Notes under the pieces: model-generated
Seen by the model: the letters and a program-made list of their open reading frames with translations, nothing else
Databases searched by the model: none
Told to the model about the DNA's origin: nothing
Part shown: positions 35,387 to 46,169 of the stretch, piece after piece
Layout: each line of letters opens with the position of its first letter
Position numbering within the stretch: position 1 is the stretch's first letter
Position numbers and translations under genes: made by a program
Origin: Cycas panzhihuaensis
Taxonomy: Eukaryota; Cycadophyta
DNA length: 64,000 nt
Direction of reading: 5' to 3'
NCBI GenBank assembly: GCA_023213395.1
Contig: CM041465.1
Coordinates: forward strand, 192,393,741 to 192,457,740

Positions 35387-36013
35387 TGTTGAGAATACAA
35401 GGTCCCAACCCTTTAACCGCCACCAAGATCTATTGCATTCTTACAACTAGTTACAGAAATCGAAACTTAAAATTACATGCAAGTTCTAAAATCAGAGATT
35501 ATACAGTAACAAGAAAATGAAAGCCAAACATCACATGTGCACCTGATATAACGTGGTAAAACCCTAGCAGTGTGCTAGGGAAACATCCACAGGAAAGGTA
35601 TCGATCTTTATTGCTGTAGAATGGAGAAACAGTACATCACAGTTACAGAGTGCTCTCAGGAACAACAATCAGCCGCCGCCCTCATCACAGTTACATTGCA
35701 TTACATTACAACATAATAAGAAAAGCCCTAAAACGGGCTACATGAGAGGAACATCCAAGACCTAAATCTCAACCGTAGAATCTAGGGTATTTGTATCGAA
35801 CGACCCTGATTCTCTTTACATTTTGATAAGGTTTACATGGCTAATTTTTGGTGGGGCTATCGCCGAACCCCTAACAGGCGTTCCGCCCTGCACCCCCCCA
35901 GCAAAGGGGGGCTTCCGCCCCCCTTGGAACCCCCCGAGAAAGATTAGGGGGGGAAACCACGCCAAAAACATGCCATAATTTTAGCCCCATAATTGTTGTC
36001 ACAATACCCAACA
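35387..36013 (-). repeat. 5' LTR of the nested minus-strand copia element
   Basis: 627 bp. Aligned with 30704-31350; the 20-bp length difference lies mostly in the C/G-rich block (35850-35950), where this copy has lost short pieces. Confidence 0.92.
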
Positions 36014-36659
36014 CATTTGCAGTTGGGATTTGTTCACGATACATGTCTCAACCCAATCAGAAACATTGGAATGCAGCTAAACGCATACTTAAATACATCA
36101 AAGGCACATTACAGCATGGCCTTGAGTATGCACATAATGAAAACTTCACTCTGGAAGGGTTCTCAGATTCTGATTGGGCAGGTTGCCAAGATAGCAGGAG
36201 ATCAACCTCGGGATCTTGTTTTCCCTTGAGTACGATGGTTGTTTCGTGGAGTTGCAAGAGCAACCCAATGTTACCTTGTCCTTCACTAAAGCAGAGTACA
36301 AAGTTGCAGTCAGCGCAGCTTGTGAAGCTATCTGGCTACGACAGATTCTTGGGGAACTTGGACTTGAGCAGGATCACCCCACCAGGCTATACTGTAACAA
36401 TCAAAGTGTACTCAAGTTAGCCAAGAATCCAGTTTTACATGCATGGACCAAACACATCGAGGTTCATCATCACTTCATCAGAGAGCATGTGCAGAATGAT
36501 GAGATCAACCTCCAGTACAAACCTACAGAGGAGCAGACAACAAATATATTTACCAAGCCTCTTGGTAGAGAAAAGTTTGTAAAATTCAGAGATGGTCTTG
36601 ACGTCCGACTTAACATTATAAGCGATGAGGGGGTGTTAAACCTTATGTTTACATGTTAA
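36014..36659 (+). pseudogene. Copia RNase H of the plus-strand element, displaced end
   Basis: Continues the polymerase after the nested insertion. HWNAAKRILKYIKGT is followed by RNase H motifs SDSDWAGCQDSRRSTSG. A frameshift near 36230-36270 moves the reading to a second frame with FTKAEYKVAVSAACEAIWLRQ, YCNNQSVLKL and HHHFIRE. It ends in the 3' LTR edge. The second RNase H acidic motif reads TKAEY in place of STEAEY. Confidence 0.88.
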
Positions 36660-37189
36660 GATTATGTACTTTATTTTTCATGTAATATTTGTACTTTTGT
36701 ACTTTAGGGCTAACTTATCACTTAAGTGATAAAGTGCACACCCACATTCTATCTAGTGACACAACATTGTCACTAAAGGGTCAAATGGACCCCCATGCAC
36801 TTTTGCTCACTTGAGAGCCCTAAAAGGACACATGTCCCACATGCAAAGCATGTACCTTGGATGTTTGACACTTGTCAAACATCCAATGCCTTAGGTCTCT
36901 CCTTTCACTCTATATAATGAGACCTCTCCTCATTGTTCTTATATAGAGTTGGAGCTGTATTATTATGCTGTCAGTTTGCTAATTAAATTGTTTATTCATT
37001 TGGAGGTTGGACCAATTCCAACCCCACACATTTGGTATCATTTTCTTGCTCCTTCATTTTCATGCTTTGTCTTTCTTATGCTTTTCATCTTGAGAGTATC
37101 ATACTTGTTAGCATTTGTTGCTTTCTAGAACTAGAGTGAACCTAGCTTCTAGATCTTGGGACTGTGAGGCCGTTAGGCCTCTTTTCACA
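36634..37189 (+). repeat. 3' LTR of the plus-strand copia element
   Basis: 556 bp, same length as the 5' LTR without its insertion. It provides the empty-site sequence gagacctctcctcattg, showing where the solo LTR went in. Confidence 0.92.
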
Positions 37190-37194
37190 TGGCC
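37190..37194. repeat. Target-site duplication TGGCC, right copy
   Basis: Abuts the copia LTR ending at 37189; matches 23533-23537. Confidence 0.88.
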
Positions 37195-37224
37195 GACTTC
37201 CATTAGTGGTATAGATCCATAACA
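37195..37224 (-). repeat. Left LTR of the gypsy-like element, displaced end
   Basis: Matches 39749-39778 at the end of the right LTR (cgacttccattagtgg word). It follows the second TGGCC copy at 37190-37194. Confidence 0.8.
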
Positions 37225-39432
37225 ATTCCTGCTCCTTCGAAGCATGCTTTGTCCACAAAGTGTCGATAATGGTGCACGCTGCTCCCTTGAAGTAGGTTGG
37301 TGAATTGTGCAATCATCCTTTGTTTTGCAAAATGTCCCTCCTTTGGCTTGGTGTATGGAAGAATAGGGCAGCAAAGAATCCAACCTAGTCATAGTGAATC
37401 TTTCTTTATATTTCTTTTTATAGGTATGACCTTTGATCCTAGGTTGTAGAACTTGGTAGGTTGATATTTTGGTCCAACGACCCAATTATTCCTCATGCTA
37501 TCTCTTGTAGTTTCAACTTTTAGTGGTGGGGTGTGACTTCTTGTTAGCTAGTATTTTTGCCCATCGATTTTGAACCTAATGAAGCTCTTGTCCTAATTCA
37601 AGGCACAAGTCTCGAGTGATTGTAACCATCTAACACTTGAGATTACATCAAATCCTTCTATGAGGGTGGTGTAGTAATCAATTGAAAACTCGTAATTGTC
37701 AATATGAAGTTGTTGGTGTTCAATTCTTCCTAAGCTTTATTCTCTTAGGCGCGCGATATAGGACTTCTCTCTTCATATTTAGTCCTAATTTCTTAGCTAT
37801 TCAAGTGTTGATTAAGTTATGGGCATTGCCTGGATTGATGAGAATCATAACCCTTTCCTTTCTAAGGTAACTAGAGAGCTTGATGGTATTGGCCTATGGC
37901 ACCTATGACATGGTTGGTGAGAGAACTTTAGGTTGGTCATCCTCTACTTTTGCTTTTGTCGTGCAAGCTAATTCTTTGTGAAAAGACTATCGCTCTTTTG
38001 AGTTTTCTTTATGTTCTTCTCCTTTGTCATTCTCAATATCAATCTCTTCATTGGTCTTCATGTATTGGTGTCTTCTACTCCATTGGTTTTTGCATGTGTG
38101 GCAAATGTAGAGTTCCTTTTCCTTAGCCTTCTTGCCTTCTTGCTTCCTTTGTGCAATGCTTGAAGCTCTACCTATGTTAGAACAATCATCTTGATAGCTC
38201 AGTGTTCCTTGCTTGCCAAGCTCGGCTTGCTTGGATTCTGGGCTTGCAATTTCAGACAATGTCACTACATTGAATCCTCTTTGAGCGATTTGATCTTTAG
38301 CCTTCTCTTGTTGCATTGTGCTGCTCACTTCATTTGACACATTTATTCTACAGTAAAGGACCTTTGTTTCCATCGCAGGTCGTGAATTAATGATATATAG
38401 TGGGGGACCCTTGGTGAAGGAGATGCTAACCTTCATAAGGGGCTTCTTGAATTCTTTTGTGTATGGATCCTTTTACAACTCCTTAATCTAATACATAAAA
38501 GTTTTTGCAAAGTATTTAAATTGAGTTGGTCTTCTTTCCCTTTCTCCAACATGTGGCCCATATTTTTGTGGGCCCTATTAAATGGTCTATATGGCAAAAT
38601 GGACCTACCTGAGAGTACTGGAAATCATGAGTAAATCAATGGTGTTTTCAACCTTCACTAACCATTCGCTCAACCCCACACTTTTGCACTATGAGTAGAT
38701 GGGTACTTAGTGTCGTTCCTTCAATCTGTCCCTTCTTTAAATTTCTTCCTCAAGTTCTTCGAAGCTGTTTGGATTTCCTTAAAGCCATGATCCATTCTTC
38801 TAGTGTGTTCAACTACTTACGATTTTTGATATCCTGAATGATGCTCCAATTTAGCAAATTTCCTAATGATCTCCCCAATCTCTTTTAACATCTACCACAT
38901 TAATTTAGATCCAAAATATACCAAACTATAGCTCAAAATGACGACCTCTGAATTAGGATTCCAATGGTTTAGACAAGGTCAAATTCTGATACCAATAGCA
39001 AAAGTTATGACCCTTTTAAGGTGGATCACAATGAAGGTTTTTAGGAACTGCAACAATACCACTTACTAAAATATTGATAACTTTTTACTCTAATATTCAA
39101 TGGAACTAAAACCACTTCAAACGTAAAGTAGACGTTGAGACACGCAGATTCAAAAAACAATTGAGATCAATCAAACACCTATAGCCAAAGTTACAACCAT
39201 TTAAAATTACATTAGCAAATTTTAGGCCTTAAAGATAGCGATCAATAATAGGTCGAAAATAAATTCCTTGTAGTTTTTTCAATTTCGCTTTAAAACTTAC
39301 AATATAACCACTTAACATTTGCAAACCAGGGTTGGTCGATTGAAATTCATGATTATTTTTTTAAAATTCTTTTGTTTATACTCTAAAAAATGCAGATCCT
39401 TAATATGCCAAAAACAAAATTCTAATACCACT
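37225..39432 (-). pseudogene. Gypsy-like gag and protease remnant
   Basis: On the minus strand, 37987-38436 (150 codons) ends in a zinc-knuckle-like CHTCKNQWSRRHQY. The spacing is that of a Ty3/gypsy gag knuckle, but the last Cys is Tyr. Further on, 37795-37865 reads as a decayed retropepsin: INPGNAHNLINT, then a stop, then AKKLGLN, resembling the family's DSGATHNFI...KKLGL pattern. No reverse transcriptase or integrase follows before the polypurine tract, so the polymerase is missing. The Asp of the protease active site is Asn here. Confidence 0.6.
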
Positions 39433-39778
39433 TTAAGTGATCCTAAATTGGATCTGCTTCCTCAACCACAAAAAAAATGAAATGAAAGTTGAAATGAAGC
39501 TCTTAAGAGCCAACTATCAAAATACCCCAAATGAATTAACTCACAAAAGATGATTTACAAATGAATGATAATTCTCTGTTTATAGGTGTCAAAATTGATC
39601 ACCTTTTAAAAAAATGATTTCCTAATAATAATAATAAAATTGGTTTCCAATAATAATAAAAAAATATCTACTCCCTAATAATAATAAAACTAACTTCTAA
39701 TAAGTATAATTGAGACTATTAATCCATGATCTAGCCATAGTTGTGGTCGACTTCCATTAGTGGTACAGGTCCACAACA
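39433..39778 (-). repeat. Right (5') LTR of the gypsy-like element
   Basis: 346 bp, aligned throughout with the split left LTR. The inner terminus reads ttaag here against tgaag at 23220, so one terminal dinucleotide has mutated. Confidence 0.82.
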
Positions 39779-39783
39779 ACAAT
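39779..39783. repeat. Target-site duplication ACAAT, right copy
   Basis: Matches 23215-23219. The two copies are separated by the complete nested block of about 16.6 kb. Confidence 0.75.
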
Positions 39784-39825
39784 GGATAGTTGCACCTATC
39801 TAGATTGTTGGCTCTGATAGAATAA

Positions 39826-40222
39826 TGTTGGATATTAGCATGAAGCTTTAATACCATGAAGTTGGGTGAATGAGTGCAAAAGCTAATCACAACATGAATG
39901 GACCCAACATGGAGATGAATATGAACAAGGAGCTGAGTGAAAGATGAATCAAATGAGACACAATAGGATAAAATATGTACAATCATGAAGCACAAAGAAT
40001 ATGGAAGAATGGCCAAACTTTGTCTTATTCAAAAGATTAGGTACATATTTATAATACATCTCACCTCAAGTGCAGAACTCTCAAAATCAACCTTTATGTG
40101 TTGTTACACATTCGAAGTGGCACACATAACTAGGTATTTCTAATGTAAAATTGATGAATAATGAGAGAGTGTGAATGAGGTTTGGGATAGAATCATATGT
40201 AATTGGGTATTACTATCTAACA
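39826..40222 (-). repeat. Possible isolated LTR
   Basis: TGTTGGATATT...ATCTAACA, 397 bp. On its left, ggctctgata (39810-39819) resembles a tRNA-Met primer-site complement. On its right, the complement of ttgtccctcat resembles a polypurine tract. No second copy was seen, so the call rests on termini only. Confidence 0.35.
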
Positions 40223-41104
40223 TTGTCCCTCATAATATACAGTTACATAATATAAAATATCGCATCAAGATACAAATTGTCTTAAAACTTTCTTGGAATC
40301 CAACCTGCATCAATAATCTTCAATGCCATTGACATCCATATGAAGAACTCCAACTACCAGATCACATTGGTAACTAGCCGCTGTGACCACTAGTTCGATA
40401 GACATCTCCTTTAAATATGTGGTTTTGTGTCACAACTTTATTGGAAAATGCAATACTCGTGACAAATGCCTTCTCTACTAGGAAACTACCAAGTTGTCCA
40501 AATGAAATTTGGTGAAAGCTCAAGTTATGTATTGTTCTTTTTCTGAATTTAGCAAAAACATTACCCATATGATACAACAAATTTCAAGAGAACAGAGGTA
40601 CTTATATATTCACAAAAGTGTTTCTTTTATCTATATCAATGCATGTGATCATACAAGAGAGCATAGTATTGTAATCATTAATAAAACAATATGCAAATAA
40701 TATAACACAAAGGAGAAGAGCCAACCAAATTGCAACAGAGGGGTTCGCCACCCAACCTTTTAGAATCTTAAAGAAGAAAGTGCTCCCGAGCTAGAGCACA
40801 TGATATGAGCTCTAGAATACTGGTAGTTCACTCTTCACACAATTCTCAAGCTATCCCCTCCCACAAATCTTCACTGAAATACTAATTTATACAAGTAGAC
40901 ACTATTGTACTACTTTGTTTTTTATTATAATATTTGAAGTTCCACACATCTCTTGTCTTTCAAGACAATAATTAGAAAATGGCGTACACCATATGGCTTA
41001 TTGCTGAAATAACCTCAATGGACTACTTCGCTGTGCAACTGTGTGTCCCATACCATGCAACCAATCATGAGCAAGTTGTGGACTTAATCCACTGTGAAAG
41101 GAAA

Positions 41105-41385
41105 ATGGTGAGACACACTCAACATCCATGTTTCTTCACAAACAATCATTCTCAAAGCATAGGGGAGACACCCTCAACATCCTACATCAAACTATAATTT
41201 AGCACATGGGGAGACACCCTTAACATCCATGTACTTAATAACATCATAAACAAGAGCATAGGGGAGACACACTCAACATCCTATTTCAAATTATAAGTTA
41301 GCACATGGGGAGACACCCTCAACATCCATGTTCTTCATACCAATAATAAATAAGAGCATAGGGGAGACACCCTCAACATCCTATC
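41105..41385 (+). repeat. Minisatellite with alternating units
   Basis: Six copies of a core close to GGGAGACACCCTCAACATCC, spaced about 45-55 bp. Two unit types alternate: one preceded by CATAG and followed by TAT/TAC, the other preceded by CATGG and followed by ATGT. The higher-order repeat is therefore about 100 bp. Confidence 0.85.
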
Positions 41386-43287
41386 TCAAACTGTAGATTT
41401 TAACACCTATAAAACAATCCAAAGCAATCAAAATAGTAGGTCACACACATGCTTATGACACTACTAATCGTGTCCCTTCACTAGATGGTAGTGGTCACCA
41501 TGAGATACCAACCTTTACTAAATGATAAAACTCTCAAATCTATCCAAGTAATCTCCTCTGGAAATGGATCAGCAATAATACTAGATCATAGGAGAAACTA
41601 ACTACAACTGTCATGCACAAAAGTAACCACAGGGGACTCTCCTACCCTCATACATAAAATAGCCAAAGCTAACTCCTCAACCTCTCTCAAACCCTCTCTA
41701 AACGAGCTCCAATAAAAGCACTTTTGCATGTTGAAATAACTCATTTAAACTGAGTGATAAATGGCCATAAACTAAACAATAACTAGGACAACACTAGACC
41801 CCTTACCTTAGTTATGCAACAAATTCTTATGAAGGAAATAAATTTCTGTCCCATGAGCGTTTTTACAAACAATGACTGTAATCTTGACTATTTAGTTCAA
41901 AATAACATTTGATGCAACCACAGATAATTCACCTAAACACAATCATTAGTTATAGGCAATTGTCACCTACCACATATCCAAAATTTAGAGCCAAACTACG
42001 AGTTTAAGCCCTCTAAAACTTGTTTGGTTGCCCCTTATTCTCTCAAAAAAATTGCACTTTGCTTGAATAGCTCTTCTCCAAAATTATGAAAGTGTAAACT
42101 AGCAAAAGGTCCTCTCTTTCTCACATTTCTCAAATTATATTCCTTCCCATGCATGTTTTAATAAACTATCATTAATTGCCATTAAGGCTACTAGAGGTTA
42201 TGGACTTTATTGGTTGGAATAATGCACATAGTGGCTCCCAAGATATGCTTACAATTGTTATTATTAGCATAACTATCAACTGTCCAATCCTTCCTTTCCA
42301 ACATTATCTCCTCGTCGAAAAACTCTAGGAATTTTTTGTCTATTTAGGCATCAAAATGATTTCAAACGAGTCGTATGAAGATGGTATAATGTGTTTCTAA
42401 CATTTAATGAGGTAGTTATGAGTGAAAATGTGATGTTCTACCATTTGTCCCTTCATATTCGCATTCTTGCGAGTGTTCAAGTGAACAATTTGATGGAAGA
42501 TGCCCACTTGCGGGGTTGTGTACCATTTCTCTTTATTTTCAAAATTGCAGACTCGAGCAAGTGAGATTCCATTCGTTTGTGGTTTTGTGGGGAGTTTCCC
42601 TTGTATTTCCTCTGCATTTTGAGTTTACGACATTGAGTAGTTGAAGGGCCTCGCCTGCACTTCCATTTCCAAGGTTGTGGGACATTACTCCTTTGTATTT
42701 TGTGTTGTTCGCAAACTTAGGGTTGGGTGATTGAATGGTTCTGCCAACACATCCATTTGCAAGCTCACAAGGACCCTTCCCTTATATTTGCTTCCAATGT
42801 TTTTGGAGTTAAACAATTGAACCACTCCATTCATTAGCCTTTTAGCGAAATTGCTAAGAGGCCTAAACTTAGTAAATTTCATCCCTATAAAATCACTCAA
42901 ATCTTCACAACATCATAACATTTTGCTTAGAACTCTATTCTCGGTGTTCTTCCAGTCATCGGATAACTTGAATCTTATTCCTTCACTTGGTGAAATTTTC
43001 TCTTACAAATTATGTTCCTCAACTGAATTCATAATTTCTTGAAGATGTTCGTGGAGCTAAATACCTATCTTCTACCCTTACAACTATTCTTGCCCCTCTA
43101 TTTTTCCTTCACTTATATCATCTGATCCCCCATATATATGTCCCTACGAAGCAATCTAGTTGGCTTTTTTATTATGCAAACCACAACAAAATACTTTACA
43201 TCATAAGGCATTAGAAAATACAAGTCCAACACCCTAAAACATAAAATGACATAGACAAACTAACTACTCTAATGATCCAAAGTTAGA

Positions 43288-43425
43288 GCAACCCCAACAC
43301 CTAGTGAAGCATGGAATAGGCTTCCACCTGACATAGGGTGAACAAAAATAAAATCAGATTGTGCACCCCCAACACCTAGTGGAGTGTGGAATAAGCTTCC
43401 ACCCTACAAAGGGTGAATAGTAATC
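43288..43425 (+). repeat. Two-copy direct repeat
   Basis: Two copies of a segment with cccaacacctagtg, a gaataRGCTTCCACC stretch and agggtgaa, about 75 bp apart and some 85 percent alike by eye. Origin unknown. Confidence 0.6.
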
Positions 43426-43507
43426 ATGAAACAAATAAGTTTTCATCAGAACTATAAATAAGAAATAAAGAGAATCTTTACATACATATGTACATAACTA
43501 AGAAACT

Positions 43508-44008
43508 ATAATGTATCTTCCATAATAAATAACTCCAAAGAGAGAAATAAGAGAAATGTTAAGCACCAAAGAGAGCCGAAAGAGACAATTGATCACCAAA
43601 GAGAACCGAAGTTCTTTTCTCTTAAGTATTATGATCCAAGAATGAATTACAATGAAGACCCGAGAGGGTACATATAGTGCTTCAACTACTAAAGCTTACT
43701 TCTATTCTAAGCACTTATTAAATAAGTGAGCACAACTACTTGTTAAATGCATGTACAATACAAAAGCGCAACTACTTGTTAAATACATGTGTAATACACT
43801 TACTAAATAAGTGAGCACAACGACTTGCTAAATGCATGTGCAATACAAAAGCACCACTATTAGAGTACTTGCTAAATAAGCGAGTACAACTATTTAGGCA
43901 CTTACTAAATAAGCAAGTACTTCAGAATATTCATAAGATCACATAACCCTTTGATGGATTCCACATGCTAATACTTCCTTCCGCTTATGGAGGTGAGGTT
44001 ATGTTACA
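43508..44008 (-). repeat. 3' LTR of the gypsy element, internally expanded
   Basis: 84 bp longer than its partner. At about 43718-43880 it has extra tandem copies of a segment containing cacaactacttgttaaat and gtgcaatacaaaagc. Its outer terminus is TA where the partner has TG. Confidence 0.88.
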
Positions 44009-44019
44009 AGTCCCCCCCT

Positions 44020-45191
44020 CTAAGACGTTGAGTCCTTGAAGCGTTGCAAATGGGGATGTTGTTTGACAAATTCGTCAGATTCCCAAGTCGCTTCATCTGC
44101 ATCACAACCGACCCACTGTACCAAATGCTCAAAAATGCTGCGATTCTGAAGGTGGCGCCGGTAGTGAGGATGCAGTGCAGGTAGAACTGTGAGAGTTTGT
44201 TCATTATGGAGAATGGGGAGGGTAGTGAGGGGTGTAATATTTTTGCCCAAACACATTTTAAGGCATGAGACATGGAAGACATTATGGATATTGGTGTCTG
44301 GGGGAAGTTCAAGGTCATATGCAACTTCGCCAATCTTTTTTATGACTTTATACGGACCATAATAACGGGGGCTTAGTTTGTGGCCTCGATGGGCTTTTAG
44401 GGATTGTTGTTTGTATGGTTGAAGATGGAGGAAGACAAGATCTCCAATGTCAAATGACCGATCACATCGATGGCGGTCAACGAGTTGCTTCATACGATTT
44501 CTTACGTTGGCTAGGTTTTGCTTAAGGGTATGAAGGATTTGGTCCATGTCTTGAAGCTTTTGTTGGGTAGAGGCATTCCGAAAATCAATCGCTAAAGTGT
44601 GGTGTGAAGGGGGTGATAGTCGTATAAAGCCAAGAATGAGTACATGCCAATGGCTGAATGGTGTGATGAATTGTACCAATATTCTGCCAAGGATAACCAG
44701 GATGTCCATTTAGCTTGGTGGTAAGAGGCAAAACAACGTAGGTATGTTTCCAAAATTTTGTTCAAGGCCTCTGATTGACCATCTGTTTGTGGATGGTAGG
44801 TGATACTCATATTAAATGAAGTTCCCACAGCCTTAAATAACTCTTACCAAAAGGAGCTAGTGAATTTGGGGTCCCTATCACAAACAATAGTTGAAGGGAA
44901 TCCATGAAGGCGGAAAATGAATTGGACATAAATGTCAGCCAGACAGGATGATTTATAAGATGTGTGTACTGGAATAAAATGAGAATATTTGGTTAGTCTA
45001 TCGATGACTACCCAAATGGAGTCAAACCCAGCGGATGTAGGTAAGCCAGTAATAAAATCCATAGCAATGTCCTGCCATTTTCCTTGAGGAATATGTAATG
45101 GCTGGAGTAGTCCCAGTAAAGCATTGTTATCCACCTTATGTCGTTGACAAATATCACATTCTGACACAAAGGTAAAGATAGTATGTTTCAT
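44020..45191 (-). pseudogene. Gypsy integrase and chromodomain-like tail
   Basis: 44844-45191 carries the zinc-binding end CDICQRHK, then the core with MDFITGLP (first Asp) and IVCDRDPKFTSSFW (second Asp). A TAA follows. 44592-44828 holds YHPQTDGQSEALNK with the third catalytic residue, Glu. 44020-44709 (229 codons) has FDIGDLVFLHLQPY and the GPYKVIKKIGEVAYDLELP tail. It ends with HLVQWVGCDADEATWESD, the aromatic pattern of a chromovirus chromodomain. That tail may bind histone H3 marks and direct integration to heterochromatin. Confidence 0.88.
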
Positions 45192-45411
45192 ATGGGGCCA
45201 AAAGAAGTCAGCACGAATACGGCGATAAGTCTTATCAAATCCTGAATAACCCCCCTAAAGGAGTGGAGTGATACTCTGTTAGAATGCGTGAAATGAAAGA
45301 TGAGGAAGGGTGGACAAAGATGCGATTATGAAATAACAGATGGTTTGACTGTGTTGACCATCCATTCTAGTTTAAAACTTTTTCTTTCCAAAGGAAGTAG
45401 TCAAGTTTTGC

Positions 45412-46140
45412 CTAGGTTTCAGCATGTAATTCATCTAGCCAAATGGGTTGGGGCTTAGATATAGAATGGATGCTGGGGTTGGTGTCATTGGAATTGGGAG
45501 AAATGCGAGAAAGGGCATCTGCAATGACATTGTCTTTGCCTTTCTTATAAACTATCATAAAGTCAAAAACCTGAAGGCGATCAATCCATTTGGCTTGTTC
45601 TTCTAAGAGGATTGGTTGATCCATCAGATTATGGAGACTATGGTGATCAGTAAGGATTGTGAATTTTGACCCTAAAAGATATTGACGCCAGTTATCCACA
45701 ACATGTAAGATTGCTCGCATTTCCTTTTGGTAAGTTGATAGTCGAAGTTCATGGTCTTTTAGTTTTCGACTTTTGAAAGCAATGGGGTGATATTCCTGCA
45801 TAAGAACAATGCCTATGCCGAATCCAGAAGCATCACACTCAAGCTGGAAAGGTTGGGTGAAATCAGGAGTAACCAGCACTCGGGTAGAGGTCATCACTAG
45901 CTTGAGGTGGGAAAAGGCAACTTCAACCTCTGAAGACCATTGAAAGGAGTTTTTGCAGAGCAAATTCATTAGTGGGGCTGCTATTGTGGCATAGTTATGA
46001 ACAAAATGACGATAGAACCCTGTAAGACCAAGGAATGCTCGCAGTTGTGTGAGATTGGTCGGTGTTGACCAGGTAGTGATGACCGATATTTTATTAGGGT
46101 CCACACGTACCCCTTTGCAAGAAATGATGTGGCCCAAGTA
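45412..46140 (-). pseudogene. Gypsy RNase H domain
   Basis: 241 open codons. It starts at the connection region (MGHIISCKGVRVDPNK, FLGLTGFYRHFVHNYA), then RNase H with LECDASGFGIGIVLMQ, the YQKEMRAILHVVDNWR motif and ILTDHHSLHNLM. It ends KGKDNVIADALSRI, the normal end of gypsy RNase H. The catalytic Asp, Glu and Asp positions are all present. Confidence 0.9.
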
Positions 46141-46169
46141 TTGGAGTTCAGTTTTTCCAAATTCACACT

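Larger units (their letters stand above)
30704..36013 (-). mobile_element. Copia element nested in RNase H of the host copia element
   Basis: LTRs are 30704-31350 (647 bp) and 35387-36013 (627 bp), both TGTTGAGAATACAA...CCAACA in plus reading. The primer-binding site complement ggctctgatacca at 35372-35384 lies beside the right LTR, so the element is on the minus strand and the right LTR is the 5' LTR. The polypurine tract is the complement of 31351-31362. It has copia gene order and many small lesions. The duplication is CATTT. It belongs to a different family from the tandem array: its leader is under 100 bp, and its LTRs carry a C-rich block. Confidence 0.93.
23538..37189 (+). mobile_element. 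Copia element inserted in the gypsy-like LTR
   Basis: The 5' LTR is 23538-24923 (556 bp after removing an 830-bp insertion and its duplication). The 3' LTR is 36634-37189 (556 bp). Both start TGTTAAACC and end TTTTCACA. The primer-binding site TGGTATTAGAGC is at 24926-24937 and the purine tract GATGAGGGGG ends at 36633. It encodes gag, protease, integrase, reverse transcriptase and RNase H in copia order on the plus strand. It is interrupted by another copia element at 30704-36013. The flanking duplication is TGGCC. Confidence 0.93.
23220..39778 (-). mobile_element. Outermost element of the nest: degraded gypsy-like LTR element
   Basis: The left (3') LTR is 23220-23537 plus 37195-37224, split by a copia insertion; rejoined it is 348 bp. 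The right (5') LTR is 39433-39778, 346 bp. Both contain the TATA-like CTATTTATAG (plus-strand reading) and end in AACA. The primer-binding site complement (taatacca, 39423-39430) adjoins the right LTR, and a purine tract (complement of 37225-37238) adjoins the left one, so the element is on the minus strand. Only about 2.2 kb of its own internal sequence remains (37225-39432). Confidence 0.82.
40223..43507. other. Unclassified non-coding DNA
   Basis: No gene recognised. It contains a minisatellite at 41105-41385 and a pair of about 55-bp direct repeats at 43288-43342 and 43364-43425 (word cccaacacctagtg). Short open frames (for example 40374-40580 minus) have no recognisable motif. It ends at the LTR of the next element. 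Confidence 0.5.

Noticed and set aside
41105-41385. Regular repeats with spacers, considered as a CRISPR array
   Set aside because: Units alternate and are degenerate, spacers are unequal and related to each other, and the DNA is eukaryotic.
44004-44333. 109-codon minus-strand frame over the gypsy integrase tail
   Set aside because: Out of frame with the recognisable chromodomain-containing frame at 44020-44709.
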